Source: Streptomyces sp. IMTB 2501 (GTDB lineage: Bacteria > Actinomycetota > Actinomycetes > Streptomycetales > Streptomycetaceae). Taken from it: DNA of 64,000 nt. The notes under the pieces are model-generated. The model was not told the DNA's origin. It did no database searches and was given only the letters and a program-made list of their open reading frames with translations. The DNA lies in NCBI RefSeq assembly GCF_001953885.1, contig NZ_MQUS01000001.1, positions 620,001 to 684,000 of the forward strand, given 5' to 3'. Positions 9,830 through 18,080 of this stretch are shown in pieces. A program made the translations under genes and the position numbers. Positions within the stretch are counted from its first letter, which is position 1. Each line of letters opens with the position of its first letter.

Positions 9830-11038
9830 TCAGCAGGCGCCCTCGTCCTGCCACGGCCCCCATTGCGAGGCGCCGGGCACCTCGTTCTGGGTCCACCACT
9901 TGGCCTTCCAGTTGTGGTTCCCGTACGAGACCTCGTTGCCGGCCGTGTACACCGCCGAAGCGCTCCAGGCGGTCTTGCAGGAGGTGGGAGTGGGTGTCGG
10001 CGTGGGGGTCGGGGTGGTGCTCGGCGGGGTGGCTCCCGCGAACTTCACCGAGTACTTGGCGAAGTCCCAGTCGCTCTGTGCCACGCTGGAGCAGGTGCCC
10101 GACGTGCGACCGCCGTTGTCCGGCGGGCTGCACTGCCGGTCGCGGTTCAGGGACCAGAACGTGAACCGGTCCATGTTGTGGCTCGTCGCGTAGTCCAGCA
10201 CGGTCTGGAAGTCGGCCTGGGTGAAGATCTCGCCCGTGTCGCTGCGGCCGTTCATGCCCGAGAAGCCCTCGTGGGCGTAGGCGGTGGCCTGGTCCCAGCC
10301 GAAGGTGGACTGCAGGATCGAGTTGAAGTTGGTCAGCGCACTGGTCTGGCTCGCGGCCCCGTTGAAGCCGCCGTCGAACGGCATGATGGAGAAGTTGTTC
10401 GGGGTGAAGCCCTGGGACTTGGCCTCCAGCAGCATCTGCTTGCCGAACCAGCCGGTGCCGTCCGCGGTTCCGGCCGTCGTCACCGAGACGTACAGCCCCG
10501 GGTTGTTCTGCTGGAGGATCTTGGCGGCGCCGATCTCGTTGTGGATCGCGGCCGTGTTCTCGTACTCCGGCTCCTCCAGGTCGAAGTCGATCGCGTGCAG
10601 GCCGTACTTGGTGATGACCTGCTGGTACGCCGCCGCCGTGGACGCCGGGTCGGCGCAGGCCTGGCCGAGCTTCGTCCCGCCGTAGCCACCGATGGATATG
10701 GACACGTCTCCGCCCTTGGCGCGGATCGTGTTGATCGTCGACTGCACGGCCGTGTCCGAGGACACGGGCGCGGTGCCGCCCCAAGTGGGCGAGCAGCCGC
10801 CGCCGTTGGGGGCGAGGATGAAGGCCAGCTGGAAGGCCTTGAGGCCGGTGGCGTCCATGATGGCGCCCGGGTCCGGCGGGTCGTTGTCCAGCGGCATCAG
10901 ATAGGGGGCGGCGGCGTACCACCGGTTGCTGAGCGCGGTGGTCGCGCCCGAGGCGTTGCTCGCGACGAGCGCGGTGGTGCCCGCGGCGGCCAGTGTGACG
11001 GCCGCCGCCGCGCCCAGACATGCCCGAAGACGTCTCAC
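9830..11038 (-). CDS. Secreted GH18 chitinase with C-terminal chitin-binding module
   Basis: Extracellular endochitinase-type enzyme, 402 residues from GTG 11038, which follows GGAGG at good spacing. The order is: signal peptide (about 1-31), GH18 TIM barrel (about 38-330) with SIGGYGG on strand 3 and DFDLE at 151-155 (E155 the acid of the DxDxE motif), a Pro/Thr linker of repeated TP, and a CBM5/12-type module of about 45 residues with the aromatic pattern YTAGNEVSYGNHNWKAKWW. The barrel resembles the bacterial ChiC/ChiD-like group with FDLEEPE. Two DasR-like boxes upstream point to control by the N-acetylglucosamine regulator. It is convergent with nothing; alginate lyase follows on the same strand. 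Confidence 0.92.
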   Translation of the reverse strand: MRRLRACLGAAAAVTLAAAGTTALVASNASGATTALSNRWYAAAPYLMPLDNDPPDPGAIMDATGLKAFQLAFILAPNGGGCSPTWGGTAPVSSDTAVQSTINTIRAKGGDVSISIGGYGGTKLGQACADPASTAAAYQQVITKYGLHAIDFDLEEPEYENTAAIHNEIGAAKILQQNNPGLYVSVTTAGTADGTGWFGKQMLLEAKSQGFTPNNFSIMPFDGGFNGAASQTSALTNFNSILQSTFGWDQATAYAHEGFSGMNGRSDTGEIFTQADFQTVLDYATSHNMDRFTFWSLNRDRQCSPPDNGGRTSGTCSSVAQSDWDFAKYSVKFAGATPPSTTPTPTPTPTPTSCKTAWSASAVYTAGNEVSYGNHNWKAKWWTQNEVPGASQWGPWQDEGAC

Positions 11039-11125
11039 TGCGTGCCTCCAGAGGGTGGGGGTGGGGAGGTCCCCAGAGCAGGGGAGCCCCACCCTCCGGG
11101 AGCTGTTGCGGTCACGTCAATAAGT

Positions 11126-11159
11126 TGGACTAGACCAGCGCACTCTTTGGACTAGACCA
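11126..11159 (-). promoter_or_regulatory. Two direct DasR-like (dre) boxes
   Basis: TGGACTAGACCA occurs twice, at 11126-11137 and 11148-11159, 22 bp apart (two helical turns). It differs by one base from TGGTCTAGACCA, the core of the DasR operator known from Streptomyces chitinase and N-acetylglucosamine genes, and the tandem arrangement recalls the direct repeats of classical chitinase promoters. A minus-strand TTGACG lies at 11120-11115, so the boxes sit at or just upstream of the -35 region of the GH18 gene. Confidence 0.75.
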
Positions 11160-11169
11160 TACGATTCCT

Positions 11170-13818
11170 TTACTGCTCGTCGACCAGGCGCACAGTGAAG
11201 GTCCGCTCCAGTGACAGACTCGGTGTGGTGACGGTCGTGACATGTGTGCCGGAGTCGTACGACCAGGCGGAGGCGGGCAGTTGGCGGCCGTCGAGCAGGA
11301 CCCGCCGGGGCGCCGAGTCGCCGTGCACGGTGAACCGGTAGGCGCGGGCGTCCACCTTGCCGGCGTAGTCACCCTTGCTCGCGCCCACCGAGACGGTCGT
11401 CCCGTGGCCGTCGGTGTGCACGGACACCTGCTGGCCGGCGGCCGCGCCCCTGGCGAAGTCGCGGGTCACCCCGTCGTCCTCGTACAGGGTGTAGCGGCTC
11501 GTGCCGTGGGCCGCCGGATACAGGTCCCAGTCCAGCTCGTGCCGGTCCCGGGTCTGCCAGCTCGTCGTCCCCTTCGGCCACATCGGTACGATCGCGCCCT
11601 CGCGCACGAACAGCGGAAGCGTGTCGAGCGGGGCGTGATAGCCGTTGACCGTGGTCGGGCCCTGGTAGGTGCGCCCGGTCCAGTAGTCGGTCCAGGTGCC
11701 CTTCGGCAGATAGATGCCGTCCCTGGTGTCGGAGTCCTGGTAGACGGGGGCGACAAGGAAGTCGCGCCCGGACAGGAACTCGTACTTCGCCTGGTCCGAC
11801 AGGGTGCCCGGGTCGTCCGGGTACTCCAGCCACAGCGGACGCACCGCGCCCACCCCGGTCTTCGCGGCCTCGGCCGACAGTGTGTACATGTACGGCAGCA
11901 ACTGCTCCTTCAGCTGCAGGTACTTGCGGTTGATCGAGGTGTACGGCTCTCCGTCCAGCCAGGGCTGCTGGTCGGCGGGCTTCTTGGTGGTGAGGTCGGT
12001 CGCCCAGCCGTCCATGGTCATGATGGCCGGCAGGAACGCCTTCCACTGCAGGTCACGGGCGTACATCTTCGCGTCGTGACGGAAGATGCTGCCCACGTCA
12101 CCGGTGTTGTAGGCGATACCGGACATGGTCGCCCCGGCGTACGTCGGGATCTGCCAGCGGATGTAGTCCCAGGACAGCTTCTGATCGCCGCTCCACAGCA
12201 CACCGCAGCGCTGGGCGCCGGCCCAGGACACCGGCAGCCAGACGAAACCGCGTGCGTCGCTGTTGTCCTCGATGCCCTTCTTCGCCGCGTCGCACGCGTC
12301 GAGCGCGAACTTGTAGCCGTTGCCGACCCAGGCCACGTCCAGCTTGGCCACCCGCTGACCCGCCTTGACCTGGTCGGCGAGCTTGTCGATGCCGTCCTGG
12401 GTCCACAGGCCGAGCTGGGCGTGGTGGTCCTGCAGGCCCTTGGCCGTCTGCTCCAGGTTCTCGTACCCGCAGCCGTAGCCGTCGTTGACCAGCATCCAGC
12501 CGAGCGGCATCTGGTGCTCGGTGTACCCCTCGGCGATCTTCAGCGCGTCCAGGGTGTGCCGCTCGCTGCGGTTGGCGTTGTGCAGATAGCAGTCGGAGTC
12601 GCCGGGTTCGAGGCCGTACACCGGCGGCATGAACGGCTTGCCAACCAACTGCGTGTACTTGCTGATCACGTGCTTGGCGTCACCGAGGAAGTAGTAGGCG
12701 TCCAGGCGCCGTTCCTGCTGTCCAGTGGTGACCGGCGAGCCGAAGGTGTACACGCCCGGGGCGAAGGTGTTGCGGAAGGCGCCGTAGCCCGCGCTGGAGA
12801 GATAGAAGGGCTGGGAGTTGTTGTAGCCGCCCTCGTCCCAGTTGAAGCTGTTGGACACGTACATGGTCTGCCCGCGGTGCGAGAAACTGCCGTTCTGCTC
12901 TCCGCCGCCGAAGAACTGCTCGTCCGCGCCTCGCGTGAGGCTCTGCCGCATCCCGCCGGTCGACCAGCGCAGCGGCTTGTCCTCCTGCCAGATCCGGGTT
13001 CGGTTGTCGGGTCTGTACAGCCCGAAGCGCAGCGGCTTCTTGTACACGCGCAGCACGGCCTGCGGGGAGCGGATGCCGTAGTAGTCACCCGTGTCGAAGG
13101 ACGAGGTGCGCCGCTCCACTGCGGGCTGTGTGCGCACGATCGCGGTGCCCGCCGGATCGCTCAGCGAACCTGACGGGTCGGCCTGCAGGCGTAGTTGACC
13201 GTCTGTCAGGAAATCTGCCCTCGCGGTGAGCTGCCCCGCCTTGACGGTGTAGCTGCCTTCGCCGCCGGAGAACGACGTGAGATCGCCGGCGTCCGTGGTG
13301 GCGGGCAGATACGCCGTGCCCGTGAAGGAGCTGCCGTGCACGTCGTACGGCACGACCAGTACGTGGTACGTCCCCGACGCCCGCGGGATCACCGTGGCCT
13401 CCGGGTCGGCGGTACCCGCGCTGGACGCCACCTGCTTGCCGTGGTCGTCGTACACATACAGGTCGAAGTCGTCGGAGGGCTTCTCCCACCTGATCGACAG
13501 CGGGACGCCGCCCTCGGGGTTGTCGTCCCAGTAGCCGTCCGGCACCGAGACCGTCAGGTCGAAGCGGTCGCAGACCTTGTTGCCGGGGTCGGCGGCCGCG
13601 TCGGGACAGCTCTCGGTGCCCCCGCCGGTGCCTTTGGCGTAGGCCGGGCTCTGCCAGCTGACACTGCCGTGAGCGGGGTCGAGCACGGCGCCGGAGGCGG
13701 TGGCGGCGTGGGCGGGTGCCGGGGCGGCGAGCACGGTGGCCGCCAGGGCGGTCGCCAGCCCCAGCGGTGCCCAGGCCGGCCACGGCACACGGTGGCGCAG
13801 TCTTCGTGGTCTTTGCAC
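11170..13818 (-). CDS. Secreted glycoside hydrolase family 31 enzyme
   Basis: Large exported alpha-glucosidase-type enzyme or alpha-transglycosylase, 882 residues from GTG 13818 (GAGGGGAG upstream; the signal peptide starts within 10 codons and ends near APAPAHA). After the signal comes a PPC-like beta-sandwich of about 110 residues (PSDDFDLYVYDDHGKQ), unusual for the family. A GH31 N-terminal domain with FFGGGEQNG, the catalytic barrel, and C-terminal beta domains with a DUF5110-like end follow. The probable nucleophile is Asp in KLDVAWVG and the acid/base is Asp in WSGDQ. The divergent nucleophile context suggests a subfamily other than classical maltases, so the linkage specificity is open. 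TTGAA-N6-TTCAA at about 13885-13900 may be a LacI-type site. Confidence 0.85.
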   Translation of the reverse strand: MQRPRRLRHRVPWPAWAPLGLATALAATVLAAPAPAHAATASGAVLDPAHGSVSWQSPAYAKGTGGGTESCPDAAADPGNKVCDRFDLTVSVPDGYWDDNPEGGVPLSIRWEKPSDDFDLYVYDDHGKQVASSAGTADPEATVIPRASGTYHVLVVPYDVHGSSFTGTAYLPATTDAGDLTSFSGGEGSYTVKAGQLTARADFLTDGQLRLQADPSGSLSDPAGTAIVRTQPAVERRTSSFDTGDYYGIRSPQAVLRVYKKPLRFGLYRPDNRTRIWQEDKPLRWSTGGMRQSLTRGADEQFFGGGEQNGSFSHRGQTMYVSNSFNWDEGGYNNSQPFYLSSAGYGAFRNTFAPGVYTFGSPVTTGQQERRLDAYYFLGDAKHVISKYTQLVGKPFMPPVYGLEPGDSDCYLHNANRSERHTLDALKIAEGYTEHQMPLGWMLVNDGYGCGYENLEQTAKGLQDHHAQLGLWTQDGIDKLADQVKAGQRVAKLDVAWVGNGYKFALDACDAAKKGIEDNSDARGFVWLPVSWAGAQRCGVLWSGDQKLSWDYIRWQIPTYAGATMSGIAYNTGDVGSIFRHDAKMYARDLQWKAFLPAIMTMDGWATDLTTKKPADQQPWLDGEPYTSINRKYLQLKEQLLPYMYTLSAEAAKTGVGAVRPLWLEYPDDPGTLSDQAKYEFLSGRDFLVAPVYQDSDTRDGIYLPKGTWTDYWTGRTYQGPTTVNGYHAPLDTLPLFVREGAIVPMWPKGTTSWQTRDRHELDWDLYPAAHGTSRYTLYEDDGVTRDFARGAAAGQQVSVHTDGHGTTVSVGASKGDYAGKVDARAYRFTVHGDSAPRRVLLDGRQLPASAWSYDSGTHVTTVTTPSLSLERTFTVRLVDEQ

Positions 13819-13882
13819 GGCGGAACAACTCCCCTCGCAGCACTGCGGACTGACTGTTCTTGCGGGCTGTTGCTCGGACACG

Positions 13883-13949
13883 CTTGAAAAGAGCTTCAAT
13901 CGAGCAACTTCACGCACGAAGACTCGGGGTTAATGCAGGTTCATGTCAA
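13883..13949 (-). promoter_or_regulatory. Promoter region of the GH31 gene
   Basis: On the minus strand TTGACA (13949-13944) gives a consensus -35. A good -10 at 17-18 bp is not obvious. Downstream, TTGAA-GCTCTT-TTCAA near 13884-13899 is a short inverted repeat that could bind a LacI-family repressor, as is usual for secreted glycosidase genes. Confidence 0.4.
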
Positions 13950-14001
13950 GAGTGCGGGCCGGGGGCGGGCATGCGGCCGGGGAGCCGTGGCGGGCGTGAA
14001 G

Positions 14002-14035
14002 AAGGCCGGTCCCCATGAGGGCGGGGACCGGCCTT
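14002..14035 (-). terminator. Strong hairpin terminator
   Basis: A perfect 13-bp stem AAGGCCGGTCCCC (14002-14014) pairs with GGGGACCGGCCTT (14023-14035) around an 8-base loop. It lies 15 bp past the stop codon of the thioesterase gene and closes the three-gene operon 15555-14050. Confidence 0.8.
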
Positions 14036-14049
14036 CGGGCGTGGGTCGT

Positions 14050-14490
14050 TCAGCCGGCGTTCTTCCGGAGCACGATCTGGGTCTGCGTGGTCTGGCCGAC
14101 CAGCCGGTCCCGGTCGTCCCGCAGATCCGTCTGCACCACGATGAGTGTGCCGCCGAGGTGCAGCGGCCGGGCGGTGGCATGCACGTGCCCGGCGGTGACC
14201 GCCCGCAGGAAGTTGGTCTTCGACTCCACCGTCGACGTACCGGCCGCCCCCTCGGGCAGGTTGAGGTACGCGCAGACCGCCCCGACGCTGTCGGCGAGCG
14301 CCATCAGCGCCCCGCCGTGCAGGGCACCCCCGGCCGTACACGCCTCTGGGGACCAGGCCAGCGAGCCGACGGTGCGCTCGGCGGTGGCCTCCTTCAGTTC
14401 GACACCCAGGCCGGCCGCGAACGGCATGGCGGCCAGCAGATCGGCGGGCCGAGGGAGGCCGTGCGGGGCGGGGGAGGACGAGGAGGGCAT
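14050..14490 (-). CDS. PaaI-family hotdog thioesterase
   Basis: Cytoplasmic acyl-CoA thioesterase-like protein of 146 residues. The hotdog signature GGALHGGALMALADS (about residues 54-68) carries the usual HGG and Asp of the 4HBT/PaaI group, and STVESKTNFLRA gives the second strand block. ATG 14490 follows AAAGGCGG; an ATG 21 codons upstream would add a basic, family-unlike leader. It is the last gene of an operon with a tautomerase and an SDR, which suggests catabolism or detoxification of an aromatic or fatty acyl compound. The substrate is unknown. Confidence 0.85.
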   Translation of the reverse strand: MPSSSSPAPHGLPRPADLLAAMPFAAGLGVELKEATAERTVGSLAWSPEACTAGGALHGGALMALADSVGAVCAYLNLPEGAAGTSTVESKTNFLRAVTAGHVHATARPLHLGGTLIVVQTDLRDDRDRLVGQTTQTQIVLRKNAG

Positions 14491-14549
14491 GGGCTGCCGC
14501 CTTTCGGGCTTTCGTGCTCGCGTGCGGGACGGATCGCGCCGGTCGGTCG

Positions 14550-14765
14550 TCAATCCTCGGGCGTCGGCCGGAGCTTGGCCAGGGTCAGCACACCGCCGCC
14601 GATGCTCCAGCCGCCGTCGGTGACCTCCTCGACCAGGACCATCGTGGTGGCGCGGGCCCGCTCGCCGTAGATCTCGATGTACAACTCGGTGGTACGGGTG
14701 ACGATGAGCTCCTTCTGCTGCTCGTCCAGGCTTCCTGCGGGGATCTTGAAGTTCGCGAACGGCAT
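14550..14765 (-). CDS. 4-oxalocrotonate tautomerase family protein
   Basis: A 71-residue small tautomerase. Pro directly follows the initiator Met (MPFANFKIP), and would be the N-terminal catalytic proline after processing. The LDEQQKELIVTRTTELY helix and VLVEEV strand match the family, which forms hexamers of about 62-residue subunits; here the tail is slightly longer (ends RPTPED). It starts 34 bp after the SDR stop and precedes the thioesterase by 59 bp. The whole operon faces away from a probable XRE repressor. Confidence 0.88.
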   Translation of the reverse strand: MPFANFKIPAGSLDEQQKELIVTRTTELYIEIYGERARATTMVLVEEVTDGGWSIGGGVLTLAKLRPTPED

Positions 14766-14799
14766 GGCTTTGCTCCTTTGTCGAGTGTGTGTCAGAGGG

Positions 14800-15555
14800 T
14801 CAGACCAGGCCGCCGTTGGCGCGCACGACCTGGCCGTTGATCCAGTGGCCGGCCGGGGAGGCGAGGAACGCCACCACCTCGGCGATGTCCGCGGGCGTGC
14901 CGAGGCGCTGCAACGGGGGCTGCGCCGCCAGCCGCGCGACGGTCTCCTCGTCCTTGCCGTCCAGGAACAGATCGGTGGCCGTCGGCCCTGGGGCCACGGT
15001 GTTCACGGTGACGTCCCGGCCGCGCAGTTCCCGGGCCAGCACCAGGGTGAGGGCCTCGACCGCGCCCTTGCTCGCGGAGTAGGCGCCGTACCGCGGGAAC
15101 GCCAGGCTCACCACGGAGCTGGAGAAGGCGACGAACGAGCCGCCCCGGCGCAGCGTGCGTGCCGCTTCCCGCGCGACCACGAACGTGCCGCGGACGTTGG
15201 TGCGATGCAGCGCGTCCAGCTCATCGAGGTCCAGTTCGGCGATCGGCGCGAGATACATCCGGCCCGCCGCGTGGATCACGATGTCCACGCCGCCGAACCG
15301 CGTGGCTGCCGTCCCGAACAATTCGGCGACCTGCTGTTCGTCGGCGACGTCGGCGCGCACGGCGACCGCCCGGCCGCCGGCCGCGGTGACCTCCTTGACG
15401 GCGGCCTCGGCCAGGTCGCGGTTGCCCGCGTACCCGAGCACGACGGCGTGGTCGTCGGCGGCGAGCCGGCTCACGGTCGCCCGGCCGAGGCCGCGCGAAC
15501 CTCCGGTGACGACGGCGACGCGGGGCGCCGAGGGGGCGGTTGCTCCGGTGGTCAT
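14800..15555 (-). CDS. Short-chain dehydrogenase/reductase
   Basis: Classical SDR of 251 residues. The NADP-type glycine motif TGGSRGLG is at 17-24, a serine in AFSSSVVS and YSASK give the catalytic Ser, Tyr and Lys, and PGPTATDLF is the usual post-catalytic loop. NGGLV at the end is typical of 3-oxoacyl-reductase-like enzymes. ATG 15555 follows GGAGATCTC. It is the first gene of the operon with tautomerase and thioesterase, divergent from the XRE regulator at 15686. The substrate is not evident. Confidence 0.9.
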   Translation of the reverse strand: MTTGATAPSAPRVAVVTGGSRGLGRATVSRLAADDHAVVLGYAGNRDLAEAAVKEVTAAGGRAVAVRADVADEQQVAELFGTAATRFGGVDIVIHAAGRMYLAPIAELDLDELDALHRTNVRGTFVVAREAARTLRRGGSFVAFSSSVVSLAFPRYGAYSASKGAVEALTLVLARELRGRDVTVNTVAPGPTATDLFLDGKDEETVARLAAQPPLQRLGTPADIAEVVAFLASPAGHWINGQVVRANGGLV

Positions 15556-15640
15556 GAGATCTCCAGTCGCTGGGGCCGGGCCCTGGGCAGGTGATCCCAC
15601 CCTGGGCCTCCGTACCGGCGGCAGCCACGGCTGCGCTCAC

Positions 15641-15661
15641 CCTGGGGTCGGCAACCCCTGG
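15641..15661. promoter_or_regulatory. Candidate operator between SDR operon and XRE regulator
   Basis: CCTGGGGT-CGGCA-ACCCCTGG is a near-perfect inverted repeat. Further CCTGGG half sites lie near 15579 and 15601. The 130-bp divergent region between the SDR start (15555) and the regulator start (15686) contains nothing else of note, so this is the best place for regulator binding. Confidence 0.5.
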
Positions 15662-15685
15662 CTACGGCCGCCCCGGGGCGGGACG

Positions 15686-16567
15686 ATGGACGGCGTGAAC
15701 CATGCCGAGCTGGCCGCCTTCCTGAAGTCCCGGCGCGACCGGGTCCGCCCCACCGACGTCGGCCTGCCGACGGGCCCCCGCCGCCGGGTGCCGGGCCTGC
15801 GCCGCGAGGAGGTGGCCCAGCTGGCCGGGCTGTCCGCCGACTACTACACCGAGCTGGAGCGGGGCCGCGGCGCCCAGCCCTCCGCGCAGGTGCTGGCCGC
15901 CCTCGCCCGCGCCCTGCGGCTCGGCGGCGACGAACGCGACCATCTCTTCCATCTCGCCGAACGCCCGCTACCGCCCGCCGCGAGCGGACCGACGGCGCTC
16001 GTCCAGCCCGCTCTGCTCGGCCTGCTGGACCGGCTCACCACGACCCCCGCCCAGGTCATCACCGACCTGCACGAGCCCCTCGCGCAGAACCCGCTCGCCG
16101 TGGCGCTGCTCGGTGCGATGCCGAGCGGACGCGGGCCGCACCGGAGCTTCGTCCACCGCTGGTTCACCGACCCCGCCGCCCGGGGCCTGTACCCGGCCGA
16201 GGACCATCCGCACCACTCACGCGTGTTCACCGCCGACCTACAGGCGGTCGCGGCCCGGCGCGCCAAGGACGCCGACGTCACGCGGCTCGTGGCCGCGCTG
16301 CGCCGGCGCAGCGCGGAGTTCGCCGAGCTGTGGGAGCAGCGCGAGGTGGCCCTGCGCCGCACCGACCACAAGCGGATCGTCCACCCCGCGCTCGGCGTCA
16401 TCGAGCTGGACTGCCACAGCCTCTTCAGCGAGGACGGCCGTCAGCGGCTGCTGTGGTTCAGCGCTCCGCCGGGTACCGAGGGAGCCGCCCGGCTCGAACT
16501 GCTGTCGGTGATCGGCACACAGGATCTGAGCACCACGGCCGGTGAGCCGGGGCACCGGCCCCGCTGA
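15686..16567 (+). CDS. XRE-family regulator with MmyB-type ligand domain
   Basis: DNA-binding transcription regulator of 293 residues. An N-terminal helix-turn-helix (about 35-85) shows the very conserved VPGLRREEVAQLAGLS and DYYTELERGR blocks. After it comes the MmyB-like domain (about 105-270), thought to bind a small ligand, ending with SAPPGTEGAARLELL. Many members control a divergent SDR gene, and this one faces the SDR/tautomerase/thioesterase operon, so it is the likely repressor. ATG 15686 is chosen; a GTG three codons later is an alternative. A similar regulator lies at 40911-41765. Confidence 0.88.
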   Translation: MDGVNHAELAAFLKSRRDRVRPTDVGLPTGPRRRVPGLRREEVAQLAGLSADYYTELERGRGAQPSAQVLAALARALRLGGDERDHLFHLAERPLPPAASGPTALVQPALLGLLDRLTTTPAQVITDLHEPLAQNPLAVALLGAMPSGRGPHRSFVHRWFTDPAARGLYPAEDHPHHSRVFTADLQAVAARRAKDADVTRLVAALRRRSAEFAELWEQREVALRRTDHKRIVHPALGVIELDCHSLFSEDGRQRLLWFSAPPGTEGAARLELLSVIGTQDLSTTAGEPGHRPR

Positions 16568-16850
16568 GGAATCCCTTTACAAAGGGTTGGCCCCGATGTC
16601 CGCAGACCCGTGGCGGATCATCCGTCGCCTGAGGCACCCTTGACGGAGTGCGTACTGTTTCGCGAGCTTTGAGCAGTCGCGCACGGAGGGGATTTCCGCG
16701 CACATCGGAACCAGTGGCAGGACGCGCCCGGCGCGTCATGGGGGGAGCGGTCGCCCATGCGATCCATGAGCCATGATCCACACGCCTCACCGGCCCGTGC
16801 CGTCTCCGGCACACCGCTTACAGGGCCTGCGGAAGGGCGGTCGAACTGAG

Positions 16851-17981
16851 GTGGAGATCAGCATCCACAGACCCGGCGAGCTGACACCCGAACTGCGCGG
16901 GGCCTGGCACCGCGCGATGGACGAGTCGCCCGAGTACGCCAACCCCTTCCTCGCCCCGGAGTTCGCGATCGGCGTCGGCCGGTACCGGGCCGGGGCGCGG
17001 GTGGCGGTCCTGCGCGAGGGCGGGACGCCCGCCGGCTTCTTTCCGTACGAGCGGGGGCCGTTCGGCACTGGACGCGCCATCGGGCTCGGACTGTCCGACT
17101 GCCAGGCCCTGGTGCACCGGCCCGGAGTCACCTGGGACGCCGGGGAACTGCTGCGGGCCTGCGGGCTCAGCATCTTCGAGTTCGACCATCTCGTCCACGA
17201 ACAGCGGCCGTTCGCGCCACATGTCACCGGCACCTTCGCCTCACCGGTGATCGATGTGAAGCCCGGCGACGGCGGCTATCCGGAGTGGCTGCGCGGCACC
17301 TATCCGGGGCTGGCCAAGACGACCCTGAAGAAGGAACGGCGGCTCGGCCGGGACATCGGAGAGGTGCGGTTCGTGTTCGACGAGCGCGACCCGGACGTCC
17401 TGTGCACGCTCATGCGGTGGAAGTCCGCGCAATACCGCAGGACGGGCCGTATGGACCGGTTCGCCCGGCCGTGGATCGTCGGTCTGGTCGACCATCTCTT
17501 CCGGGTCCGCGAGGAGCACTTCACCGGGGTGCTGTCCGTGCTCTACGCGGGCGACCGGCCGGTCGCGGCCCACTTCGGCCCCCGGTCGAGCACGGTGCTG
17601 GCGGCCTGGTTCACCGCCTACGACCCCGAACTGCACTACTACTCACCGGGGTTGATGATGCATCTGCGTACCGCCGAGGCGGCCGCCCGGGCCGGGGTGA
17701 CCCTGGTGGACCTGGGCCGCGGTGACAAGGAGTACAAGGACTGGCTCAAGACCCGCGAACTGCAGGTCGCCGAGGGCTTCGCCGCCCGTGCCCATCCAGT
17801 GGCGCTGGCTCAGCGGCTGTGGCGACGGCCGGTCCGCGGGCTGCGCAACACCGTGCTGGCCCACCCCGGGCTGCGTGAGCAGGCCGACCAACTGCTGAAA
17901 ACGGTGGGCAGGTTCCGCACCCAGGGTGCGGCGGCCTCGCCGGCCGCCCGGAAGAACCGTCTCCCGGACCGTAGCTACTGA
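16851..17981 (+). CDS. GNAT-superfamily (BioF2/CelD-like) acetyltransferase
   Basis: Cytoplasmic protein of 376 residues with a BioF2/FemAB-like double GNAT fold (PF13480 type) over about 150-320, e.g. TLKKERRLGRDIG, RWKSAQYRRTG and DLGRGDKEYKDWLK. Such proteins transfer acyl or amino-acyl groups in cell-envelope polysaccharide or peptidoglycan pathways. GTG 16851 opens into the conserved EISIHRPGEL. ATG 16773 in the same frame is possible but would add a Pro/Arg-rich leader. The 283-bp gap before it contains an A/T-rich hairpin CCTTTACAAAGG near 16575-16586 and no gene. There are no operon partners. Confidence 0.75.
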   Translation: MEISIHRPGELTPELRGAWHRAMDESPEYANPFLAPEFAIGVGRYRAGARVAVLREGGTPAGFFPYERGPFGTGRAIGLGLSDCQALVHRPGVTWDAGELLRACGLSIFEFDHLVHEQRPFAPHVTGTFASPVIDVKPGDGGYPEWLRGTYPGLAKTTLKKERRLGRDIGEVRFVFDERDPDVLCTLMRWKSAQYRRTGRMDRFARPWIVGLVDHLFRVREEHFTGVLSVLYAGDRPVAAHFGPRSSTVLAAWFTAYDPELHYYSPGLMMHLRTAEAAARAGVTLVDLGRGDKEYKDWLKTRELQVAEGFAARAHPVALAQRLWRRPVRGLRNTVLAHPGLREQADQLLKTVGRFRTQGAAASPAARKNRLPDRSY

Positions 17982-18080
17982 CAGGTTCTCGTCAAAATTT
18001 GGCCAAACGGCGGATGTTTTCGGGCCAGAGTGGTCGGGTCTCCTGCGTCGGCAGCGTCGATGCATCCCGGGAGGCCCCTG

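Noticed and set aside
8928..11021. A 697-codon minus-strand frame joining lyase and chitinase regions
   Set aside because: Only the last 258 codons are real (PL7). The front part is the wrong frame of the chitinase gene.
14050..15555. Polyketide or other biosynthetic cluster suggested by SDR, tautomerase and thioesterase
   Set aside because: No synthase, carrier protein or other biosynthetic gene is nearby; a small catabolic or detoxifying operon is the simpler reading.
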